A stretch of DNA of 64,000 bases from Notamacropus eugenii (GCF_028372415.1 NC_092873.1:349269390-349333389), one strand, 5' to 3'. Numbered from the stretch's first letter, positions 40,970 to 54,233 are shown. The notes: a model not told the origin generated them from the letters alone. Numbers and translations: made by a program.

Positions 40970-41885
40970 TTGAATCAACAAACAGTTAAGTCCCTGTTAT
41001 ATGCTAGATAACTGGGTATGGGGATACAAAGAGAAAATGAAATATTCCCTGCCCTCAGAGAACTTACTCAGAAGACACAACCTATCCACAAGAAAATAAG
41101 CACAAACTACATACAGAGTAATTTCAAGAGAAAGCCTTCAACAACTGAAGGGAAGAGCGGGCTATAGGAAGCACTTCCTGGACAGTAGCACCTTGGAGGA
41201 AGCTAGGGATTCTATGAGATGAAGATGAAAAAGGTATGCATTCAACACGAGTGACCACTTGGTCACTAAGGCAAAGAAGTGGAGGTGGATGAGGTATAGA
41301 GGAAACAGTTAACATGTTAGTTTAACTAGAATGAAGAGTGCTTGAAGGCATAAGAAGTAGATGTTAAGGGCTCTAAAGGCCAGACTGAGGATTTTGTATT
41401 TAATCCTAGAAGCAACAATTAACCACTACAGATATTTGAGTAAGGGAATGACATAAACATAGCTTTAAGAGTATCAACTCACATGTTGCCTGGAGAATGG
41501 ATTGGAGAGGGAGAGGCAGTTGCCAAGGTTCAGGTGAGAGGTGATGGGAGCCTAAACTAGGGCACAAGCTGTGTGAGTGGAGAGGAGATGGATGTGAGAG
41601 ATGTGGAAATAAAATCTCCAAAACTTGGCAGTAGATTGAATATTAGTGAACAAATGAGGAAAAGTCAGAAATGACTTCAAGATTACATGGTTAGGTGACT
41701 GGAAGCATGGCTTTGTCATCAACTAAAATAGGGAAATTTAGAGGAGTGATAGGTTTGGGGGGAAATATAATGAATTCTATTTTGGACATGCTAAGTTTGA
41801 TATGCCCATGGGACATCCAGGTGGAGATATTCAGAGGCAGTTGGTAATATGAGAATGGGGTTCAAGAAAACTTAGGGGCAAAAAA
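40970..41885 (+). repeat. Old long interspersed repeat, longer copy 2
   Basis: It starts like copy 1 (TATATGCTAGATAACTGGG, CCCTGCCCTCAGAGAACTTA) and extends through GGATTTTGTATTTAATCCTAG, AATGGATTGGAGAGGGAGAG and TTCTATTTTGGACATGCTAAG. No coding capacity is visible. Confidence 0.55.
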
Positions 41886-42104
41886 GTGGGGGATTGAATT
41901 TATGTTATGATTTCTAAGAACTCCATGTTGTGACTACTCAAGAGTGGGACCCCTTGTCCCAGGTCTTTTCCATCAAGAAAGTGATCTTTACCAAGAAGAG
42001 GTCCTACAACATAATATGCATCCAAGACAGCAATAAGTAGAAGATGATTCTCCAGACATGCTATGGGTAGTTTCATTACTAAGTCATGTCGTTTGACTTA
42101 TGAC

Positions 42105-42225
42105 AGAATGTAAGCTTCTCCAAGGGAAGGACTTTTTCAATTTTGCTTTTATTCCTGGCACCTAGCCCAGTACATAGTAGGTGCCTAATAAATGCTAATT
42201 GATGGACTGATTGATTAATCAATGG
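42105..42225 (+). repeat. L2 LINE 3' end
   Basis: GAATGTAAGCTTCTCCAAGG, TAGCCCAGTACATAGTAGGTG and AATAAATGCTAATTGATGG are L2 3'-end wording. Confidence 0.75.
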
Positions 42226-42299
42226 TCCATGAGCACCATTTTCCAGGACTTACTGGACTGTGGAGTGGTATTTTATCTGGTTGATATCCCTATTTATTC

Positions 42300-42960
42300 C
42301 AAAACCTCAGCAAATCAGGTCCAAACTGGGCTTTATCACTTGTACTAGAACTACTGCTTTGTCAAATTGAAAAAATGCCAGTTTGGGCAGGAAGAAATGA
42401 ACCTGGCTAAAAGAGTATGAAGTGAGAGCCTTACAGAGTGCTTCAGTGAGGGACCTTTCCACTTTATTCAAAGGTGTTCAATGGTTCCATATGTTCATGG
42501 GGTACTGCTGCTGTTTCATCCCTGGCTTATTAACTCTCAAAATTCCCCAGATGCTCATGGAAAAGAAAACTTCTGGTGAACTTAAGCAGCAATGGTCATG
42601 TGCCCACATTACCACAAGCCTTCTGTGGTTGAGACCAATGCAACGAACACAGTAGTGGGAGTGATCCTCTTAGAAACCAAGACACTTTTCAACATTCTTT
42701 GGCCTTGTACATATTTCACCCACAAATTTTCCTTGGCCTGTTGGAACTATACAATTTGGGAGAAGAAGCTATTTACCATAGAAACCACACTCAATTAAGG
42801 CTCAGAGTCACCATCAAATGGGGCTCAGCATCCCATTGTGGTAAATGTAGACCAAAAAAACCTGGAACACTTCCAGACTGTCAAAAAATTAAACCTATAA
42901 AAATCCAAAGGATGTTTTCCTTCAGTTAGTTTGACTTCTCAGAAGTTTATATCTTTGGGT
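42300..42960 (+). mobile_element. Ty3/gypsy-type LTR retrotransposon pol fossil
   Basis: Two parts can be seen in order: a piece like the end of reverse transcriptase (GYCCCFIPG), and an RNase H-like piece with the NYTIWEKKLF motif typical of Ty3/gypsy elements, including the sushi-ichi group known in vertebrates. No gag, integrase or LTR was identified nearby with confidence. It is broken in several places, looks old, and is only a small part of an element. Confidence 0.6.
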
Positions 42961-42964
42961 TAAA

Positions 42965-45735
42965 AAACAACAAAACTGATACCTCGTTGTAGAAACAAAT
43001 ACGGTCACTCTTTGGAACCTCACTGTGGCAACCATTACTGAGTCCCAAGAACTTTCTGACTACATAGTTCCAAACTGACTCACCAGATCTGATCAATAAT
43101 AGTTTCGGAAATCCTATTCCCAGGTTGTGATAGAACAAAATACATAGTAGCTTCCCTAAAATAAATATCATGGGGGTGACTGAGACTGGATGATACAAAC
43201 CCAATTCTTATGAACATGTGTGTTTTGATCTTTCTAACACAGTCTCTATGTGGCCCAGAGCAGGTGCAGCTACTACTTCCAGGCATTTTGACACATGAAA
43301 AAAAGAAGGCTTTTAATTGGCTGTTGAACTAGAGCTAGGCACACATTCAAAAGGTGCCAACTGACCAAGGCATTTAGTCTTTCCCTATTGGCCATGTTTA
43401 AGTGAGGGATGCTCTAAGCCTTCAGATGGGGAGAACTCAGACTCTTCTCTCCCTGCCTTAGCAGCTGCTATGTGGACCTAGAGTGCAGGTTTCTGTCTCT
43501 GTTGTGTCCATTCCACCCTGCTTACAGGTAGAGTATTATGGGGTCCATACTGGGGGAAAACCATAATACACAGTGAAAAATGAAAGCTATTAACTTAAAC
43601 TCTGAAAGGTGGAAGCCCGGACATGGTGACTTGTTAAAAAAATCACAGCTTAGATACTGAGTCATAACTGCTACAGGTACATGACCAATAACCAGTCTTG
43701 AGTGCCTGGGCATTTACCCAACAGTACTTGGTAAATGCCTGGATGTCTGGGAATTGGATTCAATACTAATATTAATCAAAACATTAAGCAGAAAACATCA
43801 AGAAATCCACCAATCCTTAGTGAAGCACCCTATGCCTCTTCCTCCCTTTGGTTTGATTTCTATAAATACCATGGGAATTTTTTTAGGGGTCTTTGTGGTG
43901 ATCCATTGAATTGTCTGGCAGCCATCCCATATTGCCTTCATTTGTAAGTACTTATAATTATCGACTAAACTCTTATAATCAATCTGGATTGGCCTCTTCC
44001 TTTAGTATCACATTCACCACACGGTTATGGGCGAGGTGCAGGGTTCCCCAGCCAGGGGAATTCTGGAGCTTACAAGTATAGACTAGGCTTGTGAACTTCA
44101 AAAGGTCAGAGAGCCAGGCACCAGGGGTCTGGGAGCAAGTGCATGATGGATTTTGAGGACAGCAGAGTGTAGAAAGGGATTAATCACTATGGCCATTTAA
44201 CACCTTTTATATACATGTGGGACTGCATCAGCAACCAGTCAAAAGCTGCTTCTTTATTTTTTTTTTTCCCACTCAGTGGTAATCTGACTGAAAGTATGGT
44301 CATGCTCAAGTCAATAAAGGGATTATATCTGGCTTGGCTCCATGCTTATGAGGACTGGGGGCTTGCATTGGCCAGTTCTCATCACCTTCATTACCTGGGT
44401 AAAGGCTGTAAGCGTCATAGAGTAGTTAAACTTTCATTTTGCTTCTTTCTTCTCTCCTCCTGCTCCTACTAACTCAGTTCCAAGCTATCTAACCTTCTAA
44501 CACCATGAGACAGAGTTTAAGAATATTATTGGCCACTGTTGACATAGCACTGTTGCCTAGGCAAGGCATATAAAGCATTCTGATGTGAGAGTAAGTACTT
44601 TGCTTCTCATGTCTGGCACAATCCCCTGCAGTGTAGACCTGGTGACTTCCTTTCGTGAAAAGCCTCCAGGACTCATGGAAGAGGAGCTACCTTGACTCCA
44701 ATACTGAACCTGACTAGGCATCTTCTTGTGCAGTGTGTTTAATACTGCAAAGTAAAAGTCACTGTTTTGTTTGAATTAATCTGTTTTAGAAATTGCATTT
44801 ACTACATATGTCCTTCACTTCATTACTTACCTCTACTGAAATCACATGCCTAGTCCTCAGAAAGATTTTTTTGGCCACCCAGTTTATTGTCTGAATTCAC
44901 ATTTTAATTAGTATCCTTAAACACTGTTCATTGTCTTTCAGTTAAAGACTGACTTTTCCTAAACTGTTGCCCCAGGGGCATTATAGGGCCTTGAAGTCCT
45001 TTCCCTCTCAGGCTGTGAATTTATTTCCAGATGGGGTTTTAGGGATAGAAGGACTATTTGACTAGGCTGGCTCTTCATAAGGCATAACATCTCTGCTAGA
45101 TGAGGTAGTCCACTAAAGTCCCTAGGCTTGCTCCTGTCACTGGGGCCACCTGTTTTAAGCAGCCACCTTCAGCAGGGGTACTGTTCTGGTCTTTCAGAAA
45201 TGGTGGAGATCATCAGCCTGAGAGGGAAGATTAGCAAGAACCTCTCTTGTTCCCATGGTCTGTTCCCTCAGATAGTTGGTCTCTGAAATTACCTCCAAGG
45301 CAGGAGGTGGGAAAATAGAAATATGTCATCTCCTTTTGATAACTATTCCTGGTGTAACACAAGGTTGGACCCTTTAATGAAAGATGAATGACTATCTAGT
45401 ACATTTCCCAAGTCTTCATCTTTGCAGAGTATTCCATAATCTGGCAATGATCACTTGCCCAATAATCATCCAACAGCTCAGAGCATCAGAGCTCCTAAGC
45501 TTTTTTTTTAATTATAAGGTTCTTTCGTTGATCTGTGTAACTGAGTGGATCCTGATCTTTTTATTTGCAAATGAGGTATTCTAAACTTCATAGTCATTTA
45601 AAAGATGGAAATGATCCACAAATTTGAAAAGGACTTCTGGTTGCTTTTCATTATCTTTTTTTTACTTTCTCCTTACACAGGGCAAATTTGTTTGTCTTAA
45701 TGGAGCATTCTAATTTCTTATTTTAGAATTTTAAA
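42965..45735. other. Intergenic stretch without a firm call
   Basis: The sequence just right of the Ty3/gypsy piece may belong to the same fossil, but no motif supports this. No host exon or RNA gene was recognised. Confidence 0.3.
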
Positions 45736-46194
45736 AAATATTATGAACGAGAAAATCGCCATAGCACATGGAGGGCTTTGGTTCGAATCCGGACTAGGAT
45801 GGGGTTGGGGGGGAACCCACATTGTTTCAGTAAAAATAACTTTTGTTGAATTGGAGCAGTATTATATTTCCAACAGCTGTGGGAAACCCCAGGAGAGATC
45901 CTGTGAAGCAGCAGCCTGTAAAAGAATCTTCTGGCTTTACTAGCTGGATCTAGAAAGAGGCTTCAAATGAACCTAATTAGGGTGGTCTCTTTAACGTGGA
46001 CAACCTCCTAGGTATGCAGCTTAGAGAGTCACTATAAGATCTGTAGTTACCACAAATAAGGGGTTTCCATGGGACAGCCAGGTTCAAGTTTTAGTCACTA
46101 CCTGGTTGAATAAATGTTGATCATTATAGACGAATCTGAGATGGGTCCCTTCACTCATCTTGTCTTTCCATGTAAAGACTCCCACAAATCCCCT

Positions 46195-46460
46195 CAACTA
46201 ATAGAGGCAGCTAGTTGGTGGAGAAGAGAGAGCATGGGACCTAGAGTCAGGATGACCTGAATTCCAATAAGGCTTCAGATACTTGCTAGTTGTGTGGCCT
46301 GAGGCAAATTACTTGACCTCTCAGCCTCAGTTTCCTCATCTGTAAAATGTGGATACAATCAGTACCTATTTCACAGGGTTGTTGTGAGAATCAAATGGTA
46401 TGAAATGTGTAAAGTCCTTAAAACAGTGTGTTAGATGCCATCTAAGTGCTTGTTCTCTCC
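46195..46460 (+). repeat. MIR/THER-like SINE, near full length
   Basis: GACCTAGAGTCAGGATGACC, GTTGTGTGGCCTGAGGCAAA, CTCAGTTTCCTCATCTGTAA and GTTGTTGTGAGAATCAAATG occur in order. Confidence 0.75.
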
Positions 46461-46469
46461 TTTCCCTTC

Positions 46470-48492
46470 AATACAGAGGCATATTTCATCATCAGTCTTC
46501 TGGAATCACGAATAGTTATTGCATTAACCAGAATTCTTAAATTTTTCAATTGCCCTCCCTTTTTCCTGGTCATTATAAATAGTTCTCCTACCTCTACTTA
46601 CTTCACTGTGTATCAATTCATACAAGTCTTCCAAGGTTACTCCAAATTTATCTCTTTCATCCTTTCTTACATACAACATTCCATTAGTAATTATTCATAT
46701 GAATTTGTTCAACCATTCCCCAGTTGATGTGCACTCATTTTTTTTCTCCAGTTCTTTGCTACAACCAAAAGTGTTACTATAAATATTTTACACAAATGAA
46801 TCCTTTCCCTCTCTCTTTGATCTGACAGTGTCTGTGATTTCTAAGATCCCTTCCTGCTCTAAATGAATGATTCTGTGACCCTAAAATCAACCTTCTTTCC
46901 TTCTTTTTTTCCTTCCTTCCTTCCCTTTCTTCCTTCCTTCCCTCCTTCTTTCCTTTTTTTTGTATATACTCTATTTAGACATTCGTTTTTAAAAATTCTG
47001 AGTTTCAAATTCTCTCCCTCCCTCTATCCTCACCCTCACTCACTGAGAAGGCAAGCAATATGATATCAATTATACATGTGGTCATGCAAAACACATTTTC
47101 ATATTAGCCATATTTGAAAAGAAGTAAGAAAAAAGTGGGGAAAAAAGTATGTTTCAATCTACATTCTGAATGTATCCATTCTCTCTTTAAATGTGAATAG
47201 TATTTTTCATCATTGGGATATATTTCTAGTAGTGGTAGCATTGAGTCAAAGAGTATGCACCATTTTGTGATCTGCAAAGTGTATCAAAATGCTTTCCAGG
47301 ATAGCTGGACTAATTCACATTTGTACCAATAATACATTAGTGGACTTGTCTTCCTAGAATTGCTTCATTTTTTTTGTTCCTTTTTTTTGAGTCATCTTTG
47401 ACAAACTGATGGCGTAAACTTAATTTGCATTTCTCTTAGTGATTTGGAGAATTTTTTCATATGTAATAAAATAACTAGCATGTATGTAATGTTTTAAGGT
47501 TTTCAAAGCACTTCACTAATGTTATTTCGTTTGACTATTGATAGCTTCAATTTCTTCCTTTGAGAACTGCCTATTGTAATTCTTTGATCATTTATCTGCT
47601 GAGAAAAGGTTCTTCTCCTATCTATTCACTCTATATCTTGCTTCAGAGAAATTTGCTGCAATGATTTTTTCCCAGTTAGTTGCTTCCCTTCTAATTCTAA
47701 CTGCCCTGATTTTGTTTGTTCAAATTACCTCCTGTTAACATCCATTTCTTGTTCATTCCTATCTCTTTCCCTATCTCCATTTGAAATGAAATAGCTACTA
47801 AAATGTAACTCATTCTCTTCTCCTCTAACTTTTAAAATAAAATTACTTTTTTAATTTAGATCATGTACCCATTTGGAGCTTATTGTAATATATGATATGA
47901 GATGTTGACCAAAACTTAATTTTTCCCAAACTGTTTTCTAATTTTCCCAGAAGTGTTCATTAAATAATGAGGCTAGTCAAATAGTATGCTACTGGATTAA
48001 ATTGTTTCATAAACTTGTGTGCCTAATGTGTTCTATCGATCACCTTTTCTAGTTCAATAGTTTTGATGATTATTGCTTTGTGATACAATTTGAGATTTGT
48101 TACTGCTAGGAACCCTTACTACCTTTTATTTTAAAAAAATTATTACTGTTTTCTTTGTTCCTCTAGGAAGATTTTGCTAAAATTTGTTGGGTTTTATGAA
48201 ATAACTCTTTGGCAATTTGACTGGTATGTCATTTATTCTGTTAATTAATTTATATAATATTGACCCAACTGTGAGTAATTACTATTTCACCCATTATTTA
48301 AGCCTGTCTTTATTTCTGTAAAGCATGTTTTGTCATTGTTTTTATATATTTTCTCTGTGTATCTAGGTAAAAGGACATCCAGATATTTCATCTATCTTGT
48401 AGTAATTTTGAATAGAACTTCTATTTCTATAAATTTCTTCTAGGTTTTGTTGATCATGTACAGAAAGGTTGATCATTTTTGTGGGTTTATTT
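46470..48492 (-). mobile_element. L1, 5'-truncated: 3' UTR and ORF2 C-terminal part
   Basis: Plus-strand order is a 3' UTR part (TTCAACCATTCCCCAGTTGATG near 46710; a second T/C-rich end near 46890-47030), then CAAACTGATGGCG and TAATTTGCATTTCTCTTAGTG, then ORF2 antisense around 47840-48490 (GATCATGTACCCATTTGGAG, TCAATAGTTTTGATGATTATTG, ATTTTGAATAGAACTTCTAT). More than one insertion may be stacked, since two L1 3' ends occur. A MIR-like scrap lies near 47465-47530. Confidence 0.6.
46890..46970. repeat. CT-rich (TTCC)n tract
   Basis: A nearly pure pyrimidine run built of CTTCC units, lying within L1 3' UTR material. Confidence 0.85.
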
Positions 48493-48519
48493 TATATCTT
48501 GATACTAGACTTATGACCT

Positions 48520-48920
48520 CAGAGAGATCAAAGAGGAAATAATATATATGTACAAAAATATTTATGACATTTTTTTTGTTACAGCAAAGAAAAGCTAAGA
48601 GGGTGCCCATAAATTAAGCAATGGATGAACAAATTATGGTATGTGACTGTAATAGAATGTCATCGTGCCATAAGAAAGAATGAAAGGGATGAAAGGATAA
48701 GGGAAATCTGAAAAGACTTATATGAACTGATGCAGAATAAAACAAACAGAACCTGGAGAATAATTTACACAATAATAACACAGTAAAGAAAAACAACTTT
48801 GAAAGACTAAAGACTATGATCAATGCAATGACCAACATTGATTCCAGAGCATTGATGATTAAAAATTATGCTCATCTCTTGGCAGAAAAGTGATGGACTC
48901 AAGGTATAGCATAAGACATA
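48520..48920 (+). mobile_element. L1 3' UTR fragment, sense orientation
   Basis: TACAAAAATATTTATGACATTT, AAGCAATGGATGAACAAATTATGG, ATATGAACTGATGCAGAATAAA and TTTGAAAGACTAAAGACTATG are the marsupial L1 3' UTR phrases, facing the minus-strand L1 on its left. Confidence 0.7.
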
Positions 48921-48924
48921 CATT

Positions 48925-50185
48925 TTCAGACATGTCATACATGAGGATTTGCTTTGCTTGTGTAACAGTGATTCAGCAAGTCTTGAAGAGCTGCCATGTG
49001 ACAGGAGATAAGTTACTAAAACCCCTTAAAGTTGCATTTCTTCCAAGCATGAGAAGAGACAAAGCTATTGAAAGACTGAAACTGGCAGGTGGAGTTTTCT
49101 CCTGCATCTGAAGTTTTTGCATTTTTCTAGGGAGAGGCTAGAGGAAAGAGTTGAAAACTGGTGGCAGTCTTAGAAGCACCGAACAGCGGTAGGCATCAGC
49201 AGAAAGATAGAAGATGCTTTTCAAGAGAGTGAGTCTAAATCTTGCAGTAACTAGAACCTACTTGGAGAAACCATTGATACAATGATGAATTTACACCACT
49301 CCATTTTTCTCCCATCTGCTTTATTGCCACAGACAATGGGCAGCATGGTTCATTAATAAATGTTTCCCTACTACTTCAAACTTTGTTTACCAATTATTTG
49401 AATTTCTAACAGTAGTTTTCTACATAAAGATAAAATCATTTTAATCTCCTCCTAAGCTGGTGTTTCTGAAATAGAGTGGGTGAGAAGTGTTGTAAAGCTG
49501 TGGTTCATTGATTACACCAAATCCAACTGACTAGGAAATCTCCAGTCTAGCAATCAAAAGAATTGCCTGGGTGATGAGGGTTTATTACATTTTATTAATC
49601 ATCTGTAAATTTAAGCTTTCTAACTTTGCAGAGAAGAAAAACCATGGGGAGCCTGGATCCTTGCTCTAGGCTTAATAACCTACTGAGCTAGCAACTTTGT
49701 CCCTTACCTGACAGATCACTCTGTACCCTGAGATTTTAGGTTTTCTCCAACCCAATGGCTAAAGAGCGGAGGAAAAATAGGGATGAGGACCTTCAGAGAT
49801 GTGGAGACAGTCTTGGACAGGAAGAATCAATTCTATTCATTTCACTGAAGGGAGGCAAGGAGCCCTCCTTATCCATATGGCTTCTCTTCTTCTACCCTCA
49901 AAGCTGAACAACATGTGTTGAACAACACATGACCATATTTGTTATAAGGTTTTTATTTTTCAATTTGAGGTGTGATAGGAATTTTCCAGAGAAGAGAGCT
50001 AGCAATAGAGGAAAGAGAAGGGAGAGAAATTATTGAAGCATTTTTTAATGTACAGAAGAGAACAGAAGAATGACCGGAAGTATATATAGACAAGCAGAAA
50101 AGCTTTGAAAGTTTTATGTTGAGTTTATTATACACTCAAGCAGCAAGCACTCTGGCCCCACTCTCCCAGAGAGAGACTAATTAAA
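48925..50185. other. Intergenic stretch without a recognised feature
   Basis: No coding or repeat assignment. A small repeat with GAACAACA occurs near 49906-49930. Confidence 0.3.
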
Positions 50186-50189
50186 TCAT

Positions 50190-50420
50190 TCTCTTTAGTT
50201 CTAGGGGTCTCCCTGAAGGTTTGAGGTATCTCTTTTATGTCTTCCGCTTTAGCCCCCATTCTGGTGTGATTCCCACCTTATCCCTCCATACACACACAGT
50301 TAACTATGATTAACTCCTTGTTTCTATTTAATCAATTTGTATCAATTAGACTTTACAAAGGAATATTTACTTTGAAGCTATAGCAAGAACAAAAGGCCCA
50401 AAGGTTTTTCCCCAATACCT
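50190..50420. repeat. Unclassified repeat, copy 1 (matches 55620-55830)
   Basis: GGGGTCTCCCTGAAGGTTTGAGG and TTTGTATCAATTAGACTTTACAAAGG line up with a second block at 55620-55830 in the same order. It may be ERV-derived; the family was not settled. Confidence 0.45.
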
Positions 50421-51299
50421 TTCTCCTATAATACATTGGTCTCTGGGGAGAATGGGTTCAGACGATGCAGTTTCTTTGTAGTATTGGTCTCATCAAGTTC
50501 CCATCCAAATGCAGCATCATTGCTGGATGAGTTCTTATTTCAGCGACTACCAAACTGGGTCCTAAAGATCAGTCCTCTTTCCTCAGGACCTCAAAGCTAG
50601 ACCAGCTAGCTGCAAAGATTCTACTTCTGGGATCTGCTGGTGACTTACTTTCCTAACTTCTTAAAGCTCATAAATCAAAGTCACTTCCTTCACCTAAAAT
50701 CAAAGAGCAAACACCAATGCAAAGAACACTGGCCTGTATTCACAGGCCATATATTGAATTCAATTAGGGAAAGCCCAAGGTGTATCTCTTTTCAGTATTT
50801 TCTCATTGGAAGAACATCAGAAAGGAGGAGATCAAACCAAGAGAGAAGAAGGACAAGGTAACTAGATTCTTAGAATGCCCTCCAGTTTTAGCTACACAGT
50901 CCCAGTCAATCAAAAAGGCCCCTGTTCACCACGTGATTAGCATATCAGAATCAGTTACAGAATAGAATGCTCCAAATCTCCCTAAGGCACTTCCATTATT
51001 CACCATCATGAGTGTCCCAGAAAAAGGCTCCCAGCTTCCACATGGGAAATTATATTAAGAGCATTTTCTATTTTCTCATAAGGACTGGGCTCAGTGGCCA
51101 GTGCTTTGTTGTCCTTAAAAGGAAAAGCAAGTTGAATGTGATAGAAATTTGTGGTTTCATTTTCAATATTTGGGTTCTATTTATACATGGAAAGGTTAAT
51201 TTTATTTGGTATTTGTTAAGTTTAGAAAAAAATGAAAGAAAAGTAGTTGCTTGTTTGTTACTGGACCCTAATTGCTACTGACCAGAAGACATAAGCTCA

Positions 51300-53570
51300 T
51301 AACATCACCCTCTCACCCAGAGCTGTTGATTTTGAGTTGGGTAATGTATGATGATCCTTCTAACAAAATGGATAAGTCACTGGAAACTTCTATTGTTACA
51401 TGGAAATGGTACATTTGAGACTGAGCTGGTACAAGTCCCTTGGGTGTTAGTACTCTTTATAAACAAGTTTTAATTCTGCCTCCAGAATCTTCCAGTCCTA
51501 ACCTCAACAACATCTGCCAGCTCAATGGGCCCCTAACAAAGACCTGGTTCCTGAAGCATGCTTAGCTTACTGATAGCTCCACTTGCTATGAGAGAGACAC
51601 GTGCAATTGGATTCCCATAGCTATTAATCTGGTAACACCAAAGTCCTGGCAAGTCTTCCCAGTGGGTTGAGTTGTGAGTCAGATGGCTGGTGTGTGACAA
51701 AGTCCTAAGGGATGGAGTGAATAGCCTATGTTGTTGATTCATGGGTAGTACCCATGGGGCTGGTCAAGTAGTCTGGAGTCTAGAGAGAACAGTACTGGCC
51801 AGTCTTGATCTTTGGGGTTAGAGCCAATTGAGAAATTTTGCCAATGACTCCCACCACTTACAGCTCTCTGTGGGTCATTTTAGAATCTATTATATGCCGT
51901 GTGTTGAACTAAACAACTAGGTTAATGGAGTTGTGAGAATGACAGAGGTTGAGGAATGAATGAGTCCACTGCCATTCCTAGACAGGGTGGTCATGATGCC
52001 TTGTTGTACTGGGTATGGAATCATATGTTCCCCCTAACAAGGAAAAGACAGCTACCTACATCAATCAGAGCATCTGTGTATCTTGGGATGTCTTTGGGCT
52101 GCCCTCAAGCGGAAAACTGACCCTCTTTCAGGGTGAGAATCTGCCTTCCTAGAGAGAGCCTCCTGAAAGACTTAACCAATAAAGATGGACTGTTTTTGGA
52201 CACATGCAGAGTTGACCTTGTCTAGCCCTTTCTTAATCCATGACCAGTGCAGAATCATCTGAGCTTGGATATCCCTGCCCCATCAGATGGTTCCATATAT
52301 CCCAAGGAAATGGCTCAAATTCTCATCAATTGGAAGGTCTCCTTTCTCCAGGTTGATTTAGACAACTCTTTAGAAAATATTTGGTAAATCAAAGCAGTTG
52401 TATTGTTGGGAAGTGGCCTTGCTTTCTAAGGACATGGGAGAGGTAAATGCATCTCTACATAGCTATGGTGGGTGGGTATTTATCTGGAAGAAAAGAGCTG
52501 ACTCAGTGACAGTCCTGAGTCTCTGGGGAAGGTAAGGGAAAGTCATTACTTACACCTATATAGAAAAAAGGAAACCTTATAATCAGAGGCTTCCAAATTG
52601 GAAGATATTTGGGAAGGGAGGTCTTAGCTGGTGGGCCAGAGAATACTGAGAGGTAGAAGGTAAGACTCCAAACTAGGACAGACCATGCAAAAAGGCAAGA
52701 GTCTCCTAGATAATCTACTACAGGTGACCCTGATACCTGTGGAGGATCAGAAACTGCCAGAAGTGTCATCATTTATACCATGGCCCTAACGTTCCTGGTG
52801 CTGCTTTAAACTCATCAATCATTTTATACCAGGAGATTCAGTGTCGACTGCCCTCATTATTACACTCAGCCTTTAACTGGAGGGTGGGGAAATCTGAGAT
52901 TTCTGGCCTTCATTCTCCTCTACAGTTAGTCACTGTAGAATCGCACTCCTTCAAGGGTTTCATCACATTACTATTATTTTTTTAATCCGGTATTTTTGTT
53001 CTTGTTTGTACTTTACCTGCACAAAATTCCTTTTCTGGTACTACCTATGCCAGGCTTCTCATATCCCCAAAGTCAGGGTTGTTTGTGAATAGACATAATG
53101 TCATCTAAGTGACAAAAGTTCCTCTAGAAGTCCTTAACACCAAGAGGTATGATAGGAGCAATATCTATTAAGACTGCCAGCTAGTCTGAACTAGTTTTTT
53201 ACCCCCTAAAGGCAGGAAATCTGTCTCCAAGACTTGATCGTTCAGGGACTAAGTCTTGAGTCATTGATCCGCATTCCTGGTTGCCTAAAGGTATAAAAGG
53301 GCCAACCCAGAAGGAATCAATACCTCTCAGACTTGGATGATGTCCCATTGCCGTGTCCACCAACCACATTCATCTGACCCAACACATCTTATTGACCAGA
53401 GGTATAATGTGACAAATGGGAGCACTGCTTATTGCTGGTTCCAATGCAATAGACTTTTTGAGCATCTTTTCCATTTTATAACTAAATAAATCTCCTCTCA
53501 TTACTTGTTGGATGGTCTGCAAATGTCTCATTTTGTGCTAACCCCTCTATCCTGGCCCACAATAATGGTC
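51300..53570 (+). mobile_element. Probable endogenous retrovirus fossil, pol remnant and LTR-like end
   Basis: Short patches around 51540-51700 recall the RNase H domain of retroviral pol. The right end resembles a 3' LTR: a TATAAAAG box at 53292, AATAAA at about 53484 and a following CT-rich part. Nothing in between could be assigned firmly. It is broken in many places and old. Confidence is higher for the LTR-like end than for the internal part. Confidence 0.33.
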
Positions 53571-53574
53571 ATGT

Positions 53575-54220
53575 GATATATTAGCAATACCAAATAATGT
53601 AGAACATGTATGCATTAAAACAATGCATGGCAGGCTACCACAGGGCTGTGGCCAAGACTGAGTTTTCCCTTTTTCTCCAACCCTCCTCTAAGCCAGTCTG
53701 AGGGATACAGATGGAAGGGGTTTTGAGATTTAAACTCTGGGCAGACATTTCTGCAGCTCTGAACTCTGATGAAGGAAAAAAGAAACTGAAGATAACTATA
53801 AACTGTGCCCACTTTCACCAATCATCACTACTGACCTGCCTCACTCTAGTCCTGGATTTGGGTCATTCTCTGCCTCCTTTTGCTGTTTCCGGCTGCTTCC
53901 AGGCAGATCAACCCCTTACATGTCCTCTGAGGTCACCCCACTCACTGTTTCATCTGACAGGCTTCCTTCTGGTTAGTACCTCCCATCTTGTTCCCTCTAC
54001 TCTCTCCTGATGACCACCGATGGGGCAGGTCCAGTCTTACTATACTCCTTGTGACATATCCCTCAAAATAGTCTTAGAGTGGATTTCTTTCCACTGTATT
54101 CTCTGCCCTTCTCCCTGCATGTCTTCCAAGAAACCCGAGCGGAAGTTCCTTCAAAGTACCTGGAACCAGAAAATGTGGGGACTCTTAAGTATACCCAACT
54201 AAGTCATTATGCCTTGTGGT
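53575..54220. other. Intergenic stretch, no firm feature
   Basis: Open stretches here are short and lack family motifs. A target site for the L1 at 54234 lies at its right edge. Confidence 0.3.
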
Positions 54221-54233
54221 CCTCCAAAGTTTT

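Noticed and set aside
45743-45943. tRNA gene at the GGTTCGAATCC motif
   Set aside because: The A box is too near the B box and no acceptor or anticodon stem can be formed.
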